This document shows positions 55,023-64,000 of a stretch of 64,000 nt of DNA, in pieces. Both the position numbers and the translations under genes were made by a program. Below the pieces are notes generated by a model. The model did no database searches. It worked only from the letters and a program-made list of their open reading frames with translations, and was not told where the DNA came from. The stretch lies in the NCBI GenBank assembly GCA_945870185.1, contig CAMBRK010000001.1, positions 62,001 through 126,000 of the forward strand, written 5' to 3'. Positions within the stretch are counted from its first letter, which is position 1; every line of letters starts with the position of its first letter. The stretch comes from Aureispira sp. CCB-QB1 (GTDB taxonomy: Bacteria > Bacteroidota > Bacteroidia > Chitinophagales > Saprospiraceae).

Positions 55023-56612
55023 CTATCTCGAAGAAATCATATCTTTGAGTGTCTGCAACTGATCAATATCGTGAGAAGACTTGTCTTTTCTCCATCTGGA
55101 GATACGGGGAAATCTGACCGCAACTCCTGACTTATGTCTTGAAGAAAGCATAATATCTTCAAAAGCTAGTTCAAACACGAGTTCTGGCTTGACACTGCTT
55201 ACTGGACCAAAACTTTCTATAGTGTTTTTTCTTACCCATGCAGTAATTTCATTCATTTCCGCATCTGTTAATCCCGAATAAGCTTTTGCAAACGGAACTA
55301 ATACCTGATCATTCCATAGGGCAAACGTAAAATCTGAAAATAATCCCGCTCGCCGTCCATGACCACGTTGAGCATATATCATGACTGCATCAATAGTGAA
55401 AGGTTGTTTTTTCCATTTCCACATTTCGCCGGCTTTCCTCCCGGAGTGATAAATACCCTTTTGGGACTTGAGCATCAGACCTTCAGCATTTATACTTATT
55501 GCGTTTTGTCTGTGATTGGCCAAGTCTTCGAGATTTTCAAAGAATAAGGTTTCAGAAATGAGCAGATTTTGGTCTTTGATATTATTTTGAAAAATACTTT
55601 CCAATACATTTCTCCTTTGAGAAAAAGGAGTGTCTCTGATATCCTTTCCATCATATTCCAAAATATCGTATGCCATAAATATGACTGGATAATCTTTTTG
55701 GATTTTTTTTCCAGGATTTTTTTTTCCCAATCTTTTTTGCAAATCCTGAAATCCCAATGGTCTGCCTCCCGACCATACTAATATTTCGCCATCCAGTACA
55801 AAACTATCTATATCCGATGCATTGTTTAGTAATTCGGGAAACTGATCGTTGATGAGTTCTTCGCCACGAGACCAAATAAATACATTTTGACTTCGCTGTA
55901 TCCTTTGGCACCGGATACCATCCCATTTCCATTCAGCAACCCAACCTTCTTTGTTTATATCAGACAAGTTTTCTTCAGATATCGGATAAGAAAGATAGAA
56001 TGGATATGGCTTGGAAATATCCGTTTTTATATTTTGCTGATCAAATAAGTCATACCAGTTTGTTTTATTTGGATTCCAATTGCCAGTCAAAGTATGAGCA
56101 ACTTGACTATTGGTCCATCCTTTAACACTTGCCAAAGCTTGAATTATCAAATTTTTGGATACTCCAATTCTGAAACCGCCTGTAATCAATTTGTTAAGAA
56201 TCCAGATTTCATCATTTGACATGGTGGACCAATGATGTAATACGAATTGCTTTTTTTGATCTTCAGAGCCACTTTTTAATTGTTGCATTTGACCAATCAC
56301 ATCACTTAGACTGACATCAGAAGATCTGTTGTGGGCAGGCAACATTAAAGCTATAGACTCCGCAAGGTCGCCAATGATATGGTAGGTTTCCTCAAATAAC
56401 CATAATGGGATTTCCGAAATTTCAGCACACCATATCCTTAATAGTGTTGTAGAAACAAATCTCGGTGGCTTTTTGCCCGTAAACAGTGCAACCATCCAGA
56501 GTTTTGCATGTTCATTTTTTTCACTTTCAAAATAGGAAACTAGAGCTTCTACTTTTTGCTTGGTTGAATTTGTTCCATCTAAGGCTTTAATGAGTTGTGC
56601 AAAATTCTTCAT
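55023..56612 (-). CDS. ATP-dependent DNA ligase (LigB/LigC-type)
   Basis: 529 residues. The adenylation motif EWKWDGIRCQ carries the nucleophilic Lys near residue 227, followed by SRGEE, FVLDGEILVW and KWKKQ (motif V). An N-terminal helical DNA-binding domain precedes it. These ligases belong to a cluster with an MBL-fold exonuclease and a DEXH helicase. Here only the exonuclease, upstream on the same strand and overlapping the ligase start by 4 bp, is present. Confidence 0.93.
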   Translation of the reverse strand: MKNFAQLIKALDGTNSTKQKVEALVSYFESEKNEHAKLWMVALFTGKKPPRFVSTTLLRIWCAEISEIPLWLFEETYHIIGDLAESIALMLPAHNRSSDVSLSDVIGQMQQLKSGSEDQKKQFVLHHWSTMSNDEIWILNKLITGGFRIGVSKNLIIQALASVKGWTNSQVAHTLTGNWNPNKTNWYDLFDQQNIKTDISKPYPFYLSYPISEENLSDINKEGWVAEWKWDGIRCQRIQRSQNVFIWSRGEELINDQFPELLNNASDIDSFVLDGEILVWSGGRPLGFQDLQKRLGKKNPGKKIQKDYPVIFMAYDILEYDGKDIRDTPFSQRRNVLESIFQNNIKDQNLLISETLFFENLEDLANHRQNAISINAEGLMLKSQKGIYHSGRKAGEMWKWKKQPFTIDAVMIYAQRGHGRRAGLFSDFTFALWNDQVLVPFAKAYSGLTDAEMNEITAWVRKNTIESFGPVSSVKPELVFELAFEDIMLSSRHKSGVAVRFPRISRWRKDKSSHDIDQLQTLKDMISSR

Positions 56613-57619
56613 GGCGTTTCATTGATATCAGCCAAATCATCACCAAACTCTGTTTTTACTACGTGAGCATTGTAACCTTGTTCTCTGAGCCATTTAGCAA
56701 AAATTTCTGTGTAACCATGTGTAACATAAATATTTTCAGCACCAGTAGCTCTAATCGCGGTATTCAACCCATCCCAGTCTGCATGATCAGAAAGTACAAA
56801 GCCCTGATCTAAATTGCGCCGCTTCTTCATGCCTCTCACTGCCATCCACCCAGAAACATGCGCTTCTTCGTAAGTACCAAATTTTTTTGACCAAGTGGAG
56901 CTTATCGCAGCAGGTGGAGCTATCACCATACTGCCCGCAAAGAAATCATTTGTTTTTTTGTTATCTACTTTTAAAGTTTCATGCAGCGAAAGTCCTTGTT
57001 TTTTTAATACCTCGTGGGTATTTTCTATAGCTCCGTGAGCAAAGACTTTACCTATAGACATATCTAAGTTTTGCAACAATCGCTGTGCTTTCCCCAAAGA
57101 ATAAGCGGCTATGATACTTACCACACCCTTAGACTGATTGGTCCTCCACCATTGATTGATTTCATCAAAAATGACTTGCTGTTCTTTCCACTTAAAAGCA
57201 GGGAGTCCAAAAGTAGATTCTGTAACGAAACTATGACATTTTACTGGTTCGAAAGGAGTACTTATCCCATCATTTTCGAGTTTATAGTCTCCACTCACCA
57301 CCCAAATCTCCCCTTTATATTCTAGTCTGATTTGCGCTGAGCCAATGATATGACCTGCAGGATGAAAAGAGATCGTAACACCATTTATTTGGGTCTTTTC
57401 ATTATACTCTAAACCTTGAATATTTATAAAAGAACCCAAACGATACTTCAATATAGGTATACTGGCTTTAGTACTCAAATAATATTGATGCCCCGATCTC
57501 GCATGATCAGAATGAGCGTGGGTAATCAATGCGTTTTTGACAGGACGCCAAGGGTCGATGTAAATATTGGCTTGTGGACAATACAACCCTATGTCCGTAA
57601 ATTGAATTAATGACTTCAA
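56609..57619 (-). CDS. Ligase-associated MBL-fold DNA exonuclease
   Basis: 336 residues from a TTG start; the sequence around LIQFTDIGLYCPQANIYIDPW matches the usual family start. Metallo-beta-lactamase core motif HAHSDHA near residue 35, FHPAGHIIGSAQI, SGDYKL, and the beta-CASP-like C-terminal SDHADWDGL and YVTHGYTEIFAKW. It is the nuclease partner of the ATP-dependent ligase; the DEXH helicase of this system is not present nearby. Confidence 0.9.
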   Translation of the reverse strand: MKSLIQFTDIGLYCPQANIYIDPWRPVKNALITHAHSDHARSGHQYYLSTKASIPILKYRLGSFINIQGLEYNEKTQINGVTISFHPAGHIIGSAQIRLEYKGEIWVVSGDYKLENDGISTPFEPVKCHSFVTESTFGLPAFKWKEQQVIFDEINQWWRTNQSKGVVSIIAAYSLGKAQRLLQNLDMSIGKVFAHGAIENTHEVLKKQGLSLHETLKVDNKKTNDFFAGSMVIAPPAAISSTWSKKFGTYEEAHVSGWMAVRGMKKRRNLDQGFVLSDHADWDGLNTAIRATGAENIYVTHGYTEIFAKWLREQGYNAHVVKTEFGDDLADINETP

Positions 57620-57703
57620 TACAAAATGTTATAGTAAAAGACAAATAGTAACACTATTTTTGAATTAGTGTTTAGTACTGTTGATAACTAGGGCACCATT
57701 TTG

Positions 57704-60076
57704 CTAGTCCTTACTGACCGGCTTTAATCTGTGCCTTAAGGAGTTTTCGGTCGTAATAAGTGTTACCAAAGGGGAAACATCAGAAAGTTTTTTGGTCCTT
57801 AATCTTTTTACGAAATGACCCTGATTCAGATGTTCGTAATTTACCAAACTATATTTTTGGTTTTTGTCCACCACATGAAGATTAATCATCCCTGGCTTAG
57901 TGATGACATAATGGATGTCTACCAAATCTGTGCCTGCTACAGGTACAATAGTCAGAGATTCTGTTTCCTTATTGATCTTGGCTAAATCATTGACTTTTCT
58001 GATAGGTAATTCAGGTCTATTCGCATTACAAGGATCTATCGTAGCTACAAATACCACATCTCCCGTAGTCTTAAATCCCGGATTTAATTCTATCCCCTTG
58101 CCTGCCACCATACCTACCGTATGTTCTGTATTGATTTGGCTTATAGAGGTTACATAATCAATAGCTGAGTACACTTCCGTATTTAAAGTGACATTACCCA
58201 AAGTTAAAGTGGGCACATCACATTCATTGTCTAATATACTTTGACCTTTGCACTCACATGCCCCATCAAATGTATCGTTTATTGTCAAATGATTATTGTC
58301 GTCGCACGCCGTACCAGAGACAGGACAAAATACTGCTTTGAAAGCTACCTTGCCCAAACCTCTGCATGTGGCCACACCATCCAATGATGTAACGACAATA
58401 TATCTGGCATGAATACTTCCAAAATCAGGACCTATGAAACCGCCGTAGCCAGAATCACCCGTCGCGAGTGGCCAATTATAAGTACCCAAATGTGTCCAAC
58501 TAGTGTTATCTTCAGAATAATCTATTCTAACATTTTGAAATCCATTTGCTGTTTGTCCTTGCACATTATAGTTCCATATCTGTGATGTAAGTAACTGATG
58601 CCTCTCTCCCAAATCATACTTGATCCAATGAGTAGTATCAGATAACGATAAAGAAGGTATCGGATGAGCAGATGTCTGACACGAAAGCCAATTATTAGAT
58701 GGATTATTATCGAGCTGATCGGTAAGTCCGCACTTTTCATATGGAATATAATTTGCCAATGGACTATTACAATCAGGGCCACTACAAGGAGTACCAACAC
58801 AATTACAATTATTGTTAAAGGCATCATTATTGGTAAATGGATTGCCGTCATCGCACAATGTGCCTTGAGGTACGCATGCTAGTGTACAAGTGTAATCGTA
58901 TGTATAAAATGAAGGTATTCTTTTCCAAACACCGGTTTCATGGAATGGTGTTTGCCAATACACATTGAAATGGGAGTTACCAGTTCCTTGCTTATGGTTT
59001 AGTTCAATAAAATAAAATTGTCCCGCATTTAAAAAAATATTTCCTGTGGACTGTGTTACATATTTACTATGCTCGGTTGTATTGGTCCAAGCCGTGACCG
59101 TAGCAGTATTAGAGTTTTTATTGGCAGGATTACTATCCGAGCTGATGAAAATTTTGGTTTGGTCATCACCTGTCACATTAAACTTATAATTTCCTGAAAC
59201 AGGTACTGTGATATATCCCTGAAAAAGATTACCTGAATTGGTAAGAAGTTCCGACTTTATGCCTAATATAGAAAGTTGCATACTTGTGGCAGGCATTGCA
59301 GGATAGTTTGGATCGCCGTATAGGTCAGTCAAAGTACTTCCTGCCCTATTGTCATACCTATATCTTTTGATAGATCCTCTTTCTCCTATGCATGAATTAG
59401 CATGGGTAGGTATACCTATACAATTGCAGTGTCCATCCGCTTTATCCTGAGTAGTGTTGAAATTGTTATCATTGCATGGCGTACCTCTTGCTGGACATGC
59501 TGCGGGCTTGCAGCCTACATCATTTATATACGCCGCAGTGATAATATTCCAATTTATGGGCGATACAAAACTATTCTTCCAAAAAAGCTTGCAATGATCT
59601 GTACTTGTACTTTCCACATATCTCAATTCAAAATAATAATACTGACCCTGCACAAGCCAGAATTTTTGAGTGGTTTGTGAAGTAAATCTGGTATGCTCTG
59701 TCTCACCAGTCGAACTACTAATTGATGCACGCAATACCATCTGAGCAGGTTGCTGAGTAGGGCTTAAATAAAATTCTACTTTAGAGTTTCCTGTGATATT
59801 GAAGGTAACACTATCCGAAACGGGCACTTTGATAAACCCGGAAATTTTAGCTCCAAAATTTTCATCAAAATTGTTTGGAGCATTGAGACTATATAAGGTT
59901 TGAATGATATCTGGTCTCTTTGGAAAATACTCTAGTGCGGTAAGTTCTGAAAAATTATCTGCATAGATGCCTCTCCACATTTCCCACTTCACTCTGCCAG
60001 GTTCTCCGACACAAGTTTGTCCGTAAGTGGGCATGGCCACCAAATATAAAACAATTATTAAAACTATATTTTTCAT
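57704..60076 (-). CDS. Secreted PA14-like/discoidin-like protein with probable sorting domain
   Basis: 790 residues: signal peptide (IVLIIVLYLVAMPTYGQ), two similar PA14-like modules (about residues 30-190 and 225-385: GFIKVPVSDSVTFNITGNSK and GYITVPVSGNYKFNVTGDDQ, KFWLVQGQYYYFELRYVE), and a discoidin (F5/8 type C)-like domain (about 430-585). Three copies of a Cys motif (GTPCNDNNFNTTQD, GTLCDDGNPFTNND, GTACDDNNHLTIND) link the modules. A coathanger-like segment then leads to the C-terminus. It is the last gene of the four-gene operon and probably binds polysaccharide. Confidence 0.78.
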   Translation of the reverse strand: MKNIVLIIVLYLVAMPTYGQTCVGEPGRVKWEMWRGIYADNFSELTALEYFPKRPDIIQTLYSLNAPNNFDENFGAKISGFIKVPVSDSVTFNITGNSKVEFYLSPTQQPAQMVLRASISSSTGETEHTRFTSQTTQKFWLVQGQYYYFELRYVESTSTDHCKLFWKNSFVSPINWNIITAAYINDVGCKPAACPARGTPCNDNNFNTTQDKADGHCNCIGIPTHANSCIGERGSIKRYRYDNRAGSTLTDLYGDPNYPAMPATSMQLSILGIKSELLTNSGNLFQGYITVPVSGNYKFNVTGDDQTKIFISSDSNPANKNSNTATVTAWTNTTEHSKYVTQSTGNIFLNAGQFYFIELNHKQGTGNSHFNVYWQTPFHETGVWKRIPSFYTYDYTCTLACVPQGTLCDDGNPFTNNDAFNNNCNCVGTPCSGPDCNSPLANYIPYEKCGLTDQLDNNPSNNWLSCQTSAHPIPSLSLSDTTHWIKYDLGERHQLLTSQIWNYNVQGQTANGFQNVRIDYSEDNTSWTHLGTYNWPLATGDSGYGGFIGPDFGSIHARYIVVTSLDGVATCRGLGKVAFKAVFCPVSGTACDDNNHLTINDTFDGACECKGQSILDNECDVPTLTLGNVTLNTEVYSAIDYVTSISQINTEHTVGMVAGKGIELNPGFKTTGDVVFVATIDPCNANRPELPIRKVNDLAKINKETESLTIVPVAGTDLVDIHYVITKPGMINLHVVDKNQKYSLVNYEHLNQGHFVKRLRTKKLSDVSPLVTLITTENSLRHRLKPVSKD

Positions 60077-60097
60077 TGGATGTCTTTTGGGCTTATA

Positions 60098-61564
60098 TTA
60101 AGAAAACATTCCTATTGGCATATAATTGGATGGTACAGGCGCAGGACATGATGTTGAATAAAAATTACATAAATTAGGTAAGATATAATCCAAATCATTT
60201 GGCGAGACGCCATACCATAGTGCCAACTCTGCATAAAACTGGTCTACCGATGTAGTAGGCAGAATTCTACCTCTCGACGAAAGATTATAAGGGTTATTGG
60301 TCAGAGCCAAAGAAGGATAAGTGCCGAATACTTGTCCTCCTTGTATGGGACCGCCCATGACCATCTGGTTTCCGCCCCATGCATGATCTGTACCATTTCC
60401 ATTGGATGTAAGTGTACGAGCAAAATCAGATATAGTAAAAGTGACTACATTATCTTTCAATCCTATTTCGGCCATAGAGTCATTAAATTCTGCCATAGCG
60501 TTACTAAGTACGGGCAACATATTTGCTTGATTGGTTAATGCACTATCATGGTGATCCCATCCGCCATAAGTCACATAAAATATTTGTCTTTTTACTCCCA
60601 GAAAACTTCTAACACTCATCAATTCAGCTATTTTTTTCATATTCTGAGATAAGGTAGAAGTTGAAAAAGCAGTAGTCAAAGGTACCACATTTTGAAGCGC
60701 TATTCTGAATTTTTCCATTGCGTCATTGGATGTTTTTCCTAAACCACCAAGCGTTTTATGAAAAATATTGGAATACTGCTGTTCCATCATATTGTTTACT
60801 GCATTATTTCTGATCATAGTCCTGAAACCTGAGTCACCAAAGCTAGATGAAAAAGGCGTAAAACCAATATTTGATGCTGTAGTACTGTTTGAAATTGAAT
60901 ATTCATTATACATATTTCCAGACTGAAATCTATTCTTTCCAGCTAATGATATATTGAGCGATATTTCTGGTATGGAATTCATATCTTGTAGTAAATCAGC
61001 TATCCTGCCTGCTACTCCTACTGCTGACCTACTCTGAGGTACAGATGTTTGCCATTGCATAACTTGATCTGAATGTGAATAAAGACCTAGAGGTAGTTTT
61101 TTCGTGCCAGAATTATACTCCGTACTATTAGCTATAGGCTCTATCAGGGTGCCAATATTGGAAATAAAAGATAAATCACCAGCATTAAACATATTTCTAG
61201 CCCTAGTCAGACCAGCATGAACGGCATAAGTATTTCCAGCGTTGTTAAAATTTAAATCCAATAGTTGTGCTGATGCTGGAGGTGTTGGATTTTGTTGCAG
61301 GGCCAATATGCCACGGGTAGCTACATAAGCATTATATTGACTAGTCTCTGTAGGTACCAATAAATTATGCGTATCACATCCTCCAGACAATAGAATACAT
61401 ACCATGGCTTTATAGTCTCCTGGATTATCCAAAATATGTGGTCTTGCAGCCAATGTATTGATAGCCCCAAGATTTAATACCGATGAAAGGAAAGCCATAG
61501 ACCCTACTGCTGAACAACTGGCTTCACCCAAAAATTGTCTCCTGTTTATATTTCTTTTTGCCAT
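60098..61564 (-). CDS. DUF1501 protein with twin-arginine signal
   Basis: 488 residues. The N-terminal NRRQFLGEASCSAV is a twin-arginine motif with hydrophobic stretch, so export is folded via Tat. The DUF1501 (alkaline-phosphatase/sulfatase-like fold) hallmarks are visible: ILLSGGCDTHNLLVP at the start, SHSDQVMQWQ, YVTYGGWDHHDSALTN, FTISDFARTLTSNGNGTDHAWGG. It follows the DUF1800 gene by 4 bp, the standard pairing. The catalytic function of the pair is not established. Confidence 0.9.
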   Translation of the reverse strand: MAKRNINRRQFLGEASCSAVGSMAFLSSVLNLGAINTLAARPHILDNPGDYKAMVCILLSGGCDTHNLLVPTETSQYNAYVATRGILALQQNPTPPASAQLLDLNFNNAGNTYAVHAGLTRARNMFNAGDLSFISNIGTLIEPIANSTEYNSGTKKLPLGLYSHSDQVMQWQTSVPQSRSAVGVAGRIADLLQDMNSIPEISLNISLAGKNRFQSGNMYNEYSISNSTTASNIGFTPFSSSFGDSGFRTMIRNNAVNNMMEQQYSNIFHKTLGGLGKTSNDAMEKFRIALQNVVPLTTAFSTSTLSQNMKKIAELMSVRSFLGVKRQIFYVTYGGWDHHDSALTNQANMLPVLSNAMAEFNDSMAEIGLKDNVVTFTISDFARTLTSNGNGTDHAWGGNQMVMGGPIQGGQVFGTYPSLALTNNPYNLSSRGRILPTTSVDQFYAELALWYGVSPNDLDYILPNLCNFYSTSCPAPVPSNYMPIGMFS

Positions 61565-61568
61565 GATG

Positions 61569-63353
61569 TTATCTGTTTATTTGGTATTCTGGAGAAGTCA
61601 TGATCAAGTAAATAGCAAGTTTTATTCGATCTGTTTTTTCTGTATTGGATACTGATGGAAATTGTTTAATGACATCCGAAATGGTTTTCAAACTAGTAGC
61701 CGACAGCCTTCCATGAGCAAGCCACAGATTAAATTTATCTAACAAAATATGGATTCTGTCGTCTGTTGTATTTATAAAATCACCTGAATAATCTACAGTA
61801 GAAATTTCGTCCGAATAGTGTGCATCTACTTCATTGGTAAATAAATCATATTCATCTGCAATATCATTGCTAAACAGCCATCTATATAAACTATTGACAT
61901 AACCTACCATAGTTTGTGCATCAGTGATTTGAAACTCTGGCGCTACCAAATTGGCATCAGTGATAGGACCGATCGGCTGATAATCTTGTTGAAAAAAATT
62001 AAAGACTGTAGGAGCTGATAATGGTCTCTGGCCAGTAGCTAAAAAAATATTATTCATATCATTCCTATAGTTACCGCTCATTGTTGATGCATTAAACGCT
62101 TTATTGAACTGTACATATCTTACAAAAGGCTCCCTAAGCATCCCAAAATTAACATCCTCCCCCTTGCTACAATCTGTGGCTTCGAAATCTAAAAGAATAG
62201 CTTGAACTACAGCTGTCAAATCACCTCTTACACCTTGTCCATTATTGATAAAAACATTGGCCACTCTGTTGATATATTGTGGACTTGGATTGGATGTAAC
62301 TAATCTTTGTATCAAAAATCTGGATACAAATGGTGCCGTATTAGGATGATTAAATAAATTATCTAAAGCATCTGTGATATCTGCAATACCATTTACTGGA
62401 TTTCTATTGGGTACTACAAAATTATTTAGTAATGTTTTTGTTCCGGGCTCATGCCATGTATTCCACATGACCATATTGGCGATATATGACGTGTCGTTAG
62501 CAGCAGATCTATTCCATTGAGTCCTGTCAGCCCATGTTAATCCTGTAAATATTTTTGCAAACTCAGCAATATCATCATTATCGTATGTAGGTACTGGTAC
62601 ATTATTGGCGTCCAAAATTTCACTACCATCATTATTGAGCATAACAGTACCTATAGTAAATAGCTGCATCACTTCTCGGCCATAGTTTTCATCAGGAAAA
62701 GAACTTCCAGTTGATTTGGGATTGTTGAGAGTGGTTAAATATATACCCATTGCAGGACTATAAGTAACGGCTGTCAACAGATTCCTGTAATTTCCAAAAG
62801 CATTTTGCAAAAGCCTGTCATAATAAACTCCCAAAGCATAAGCATTATTGGAAAATAATGAATTATCAGATATGACCAACAGCTCACTCAAAGCTAGTGC
62901 GACTCTTTGTCTCAAAGCGTCATTGGATGTCATCAAATATTGCCACCACGCATATTTCCACATTCTACTAGATGTGGTAGCACCAAGATTATTGGTGGAA
63001 TCTTTTACCATTTTGTGGTAAAGTCTGATCCTGCTTTCCAATGTAAATGATCTGGGTATTGTAAGTTGATTGGAAATCCAATCTTCAACACCCATAGTCA
63101 TCACTTGTTGGATATCTTGCTGATTGTGTCCCAAAGTAGCATGAGATAAAAAACGTGATGCTGCATTTTCGTTGGGGAGAAATCCGACTTCTGAAACTGT
63201 ATTGTTTTGTGAACCAGGTATCGTACTACTACTAGCTGTAGTTATAATATTAGACCCACCAAACCCCAAAATAAGAGTATCGGGTTGGCCTTTTAGTGAT
63301 GTAAGTACTATCAAAAGTACACACACCAACATGGCAAAATTCCTTAAATTCAT
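61569..63353 (-). CDS. DUF1800 family secreted protein
   Basis: 594 residues with a signal peptide (FAMLVCVLLIVLTSLKG) and hallmarks of DUF1800: AASRFLSHATLGH, DWISNQLTIP, RMWKYAWWQYLMTS, RQRVALALSELLVIS, ENYGREVMQLFTIGTV, FTGLTWADRTQW, LIQRLVTSNPSPQYI. DUF1800 and DUF1501 always travel together and are probably parts of one exported complex; the biochemical role is unknown. Confidence 0.9.
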   Translation of the reverse strand: MNLRNFAMLVCVLLIVLTSLKGQPDTLILGFGGSNIITTASSSTIPGSQNNTVSEVGFLPNENAASRFLSHATLGHNQQDIQQVMTMGVEDWISNQLTIPRSFTLESRIRLYHKMVKDSTNNLGATTSSRMWKYAWWQYLMTSNDALRQRVALALSELLVISDNSLFSNNAYALGVYYDRLLQNAFGNYRNLLTAVTYSPAMGIYLTTLNNPKSTGSSFPDENYGREVMQLFTIGTVMLNNDGSEILDANNVPVPTYDNDDIAEFAKIFTGLTWADRTQWNRSAANDTSYIANMVMWNTWHEPGTKTLLNNFVVPNRNPVNGIADITDALDNLFNHPNTAPFVSRFLIQRLVTSNPSPQYINRVANVFINNGQGVRGDLTAVVQAILLDFEATDCSKGEDVNFGMLREPFVRYVQFNKAFNASTMSGNYRNDMNNIFLATGQRPLSAPTVFNFFQQDYQPIGPITDANLVAPEFQITDAQTMVGYVNSLYRWLFSNDIADEYDLFTNEVDAHYSDEISTVDYSGDFINTTDDRIHILLDKFNLWLAHGRLSATSLKTISDVIKQFPSVSNTEKTDRIKLAIYLIMTSPEYQINR

Positions 63354-63356
63354 GAT

Positions 63357-63818
63357 TTATTTTTTAGGGAGATCTGATTGTTGCTTTAAACTATCAAGCT
63401 CTACTTTCAATGCTTTGTTTTCCTGATCAAGGCGAATCATATGTTGCCATAGCCACTCTATTTGTTGAAGGAGTTTGGCGTCCATAGTTTTCAGTTCATA
63501 TCCATCTTGTACCAAAGATGCCGCAGAAGGCATCTCATGTAGATGACTATTTTGTGCTATTGATTTGGATACCTGATTGATTTCAGGACATTTTTCAAAA
63601 GCGTCATCAGACCATTCGGCAGTACTTTTTAGCGATACCTTTATTTTCTCTGTAAGGATTCCGTTTTGCACATACAGATTATAGTTGCCTGGAGTCGTCA
63701 TTTGTGTGGTGTCTCCGATTACAACTTTTCCTGAAGATTTAAGCAAAAAAATGTCTTGCTGAGCTTGTAAATAAAAAAAAGAAAGAGCTAATAAAATGGT
63801 TAAAATTTGGGTTTTCAT
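63357..63818 (-). CDS. Secreted coiled-coil tail protein (tail-fibre-like)
   Basis: 153 residues: signal peptide (LTILLALSFFYLQAQ), a short beta domain (SSGKVVIGDTTQMTTPGNYN and YNLYVQNGILTEKIKV), STAEWSDDAFEKCPEI, then a helical coiled coil at the end (LLQQIEWLWQHMIRLDQENK). The STAEWSD-coil signature is widespread in Bacteroidota beside surface proteins. It is the first gene of the operon ending with the PA14-like protein, at 4 bp before the DUF1800 gene. Confidence 0.85.
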   Translation of the reverse strand: MKTQILTILLALSFFYLQAQQDIFLLKSSGKVVIGDTTQMTTPGNYNLYVQNGILTEKIKVSLKSTAEWSDDAFEKCPEINQVSKSIAQNSHLHEMPSAASLVQDGYELKTMDAKLLQQIEWLWQHMIRLDQENKALKVELDSLKQQSDLPKK

Positions 63819-63861
63819 CTGTTTAATTTTATTTGATTTTAAATGTCATAACTCGTTAACT

Positions 63862-63969
63862 CTAAAGCGTCACACAGCCCGCGTCATCTGCGGGATGGAA
63901 TTGATAACCATCTTCATGTATGGTGTTATCGAACTTACGTTTGGCATGAAAATAATCTTCTCTGGTGAT
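63862..63969 (-). other. Short unidentified open fragment at the window edge
   Basis: A 35-codon stretch (ITREDYFHAKRKFDN ... YQFHPADDAGCVTL) closed by stops on both sides looks protein-like, but is too short to identify. It may be a gene relic. Confidence 0.2.
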
Positions 63970-64000
63970 CTATCAAAAAGACGGTTCATGCTCATTTCAT

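Noticed and set aside
57652-57675. Hairpin aacacta/tagtgtt as a terminator after the PA14-like gene
   Set aside because: Weak stem of 7 bp and no clear T-run; left uncalled.
63862-63969. Partial gene at the right edge
   Set aside because: Closed by stops on both sides within 110 bp; could not be assigned, so listed only as a low-confidence fragment.

Overview
The window reads as a chromosomal segment of an AT-rich member of the Bacteroidota, most likely in or near the Saprospiria (an inference from gene content, not a phylogeny). Supporting signs are the type IX secretion protein PorQ, a 1440-residue secreted protein with dockerin-like repeats and a C-terminal sorting domain, a paired DUF1800/DUF1501 secreted operon, TAnnTTTG -7 promoter boxes, proteorhodopsin with Blh, and many SPII lipoproteins. 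No rRNA, tRNA or CRISPR array was seen.

Layout. 0.2-4.2 kb: TesA-like esterase divergent from a YbbA/YbbP-type ABC exporter. 4.4-7.2 kb: accessory stretch with a frameshifted gene, an internally deleted IS1182-type element with 13-bp inverted repeats, and a 1.2-kb gene-free zone full of hairpins. 7.2-12.7 kb: GNAT, TruA, a small Cys-rich protein, PorQ, a MORN-type lipoprotein and a PpiD/SurA-like foldase. 13.0-14.3 kb: a graveyard of two decayed TonB-like genes. 14.9-26 kb: giant sorted protein, PolA, a small cluster with a truncated paralogue, UvrA. 26-27.9 kb: rhodopsin and its retinal-forming partner Blh. 28.5-30.2 kb: an IS66-family relic that split a small membrane-protein gene, with both inverted repeats and an almost intact 8-bp target duplication still visible. 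31.7-38.5 kb: a short DnaE whose 3' end is repeated twice more downstream, bracketing a lipoprotein gene and a divergent pair of P-loop ATPases. 39-41.6 kb: lipoprotein, ECF sigma factor and a membrane-anchored beta-barrel-like protein in a tight operon. 41.9-50.7 kb: FumC, MFS transporter, a membrane-domain/DUF885 peptidase fusion, esterase, Tmk and a lipoprotein. 50.9-57.6 kb: PBP1A, MtaB and a ligase/exonuclease pair. 57.7-63.8 kb: four-gene secreted operon (coiled-coil protein, DUF1800, DUF1501, PA14-like/discoidin protein).

How genes work together. DNA maintenance is well represented (PolA, UvrA, short DnaE, ATP-dependent ligase with MBL exonuclease). Envelope biogenesis and secretion form a second theme (PorQ, PpiD-like foldase, PBP1A, sorted proteins). 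Rhodopsin and Blh give light-driven proton pumping; the pump has the D-T-E motif, a Met at the spectral tuning position and a Gly at the carotenoid-fenestration position.

The best candidate for an undescribed system is the ATPase pair at 31.9-34.7 kb. It has operator-like repeats in front of it and sits between repeated copies of the dnaE 3' end, which suggests a recurrent insertion site for accessory cargo. Function is unknown and defence is only a hypothesis. All domain and family calls come from reading motifs by eye; no database search was run.
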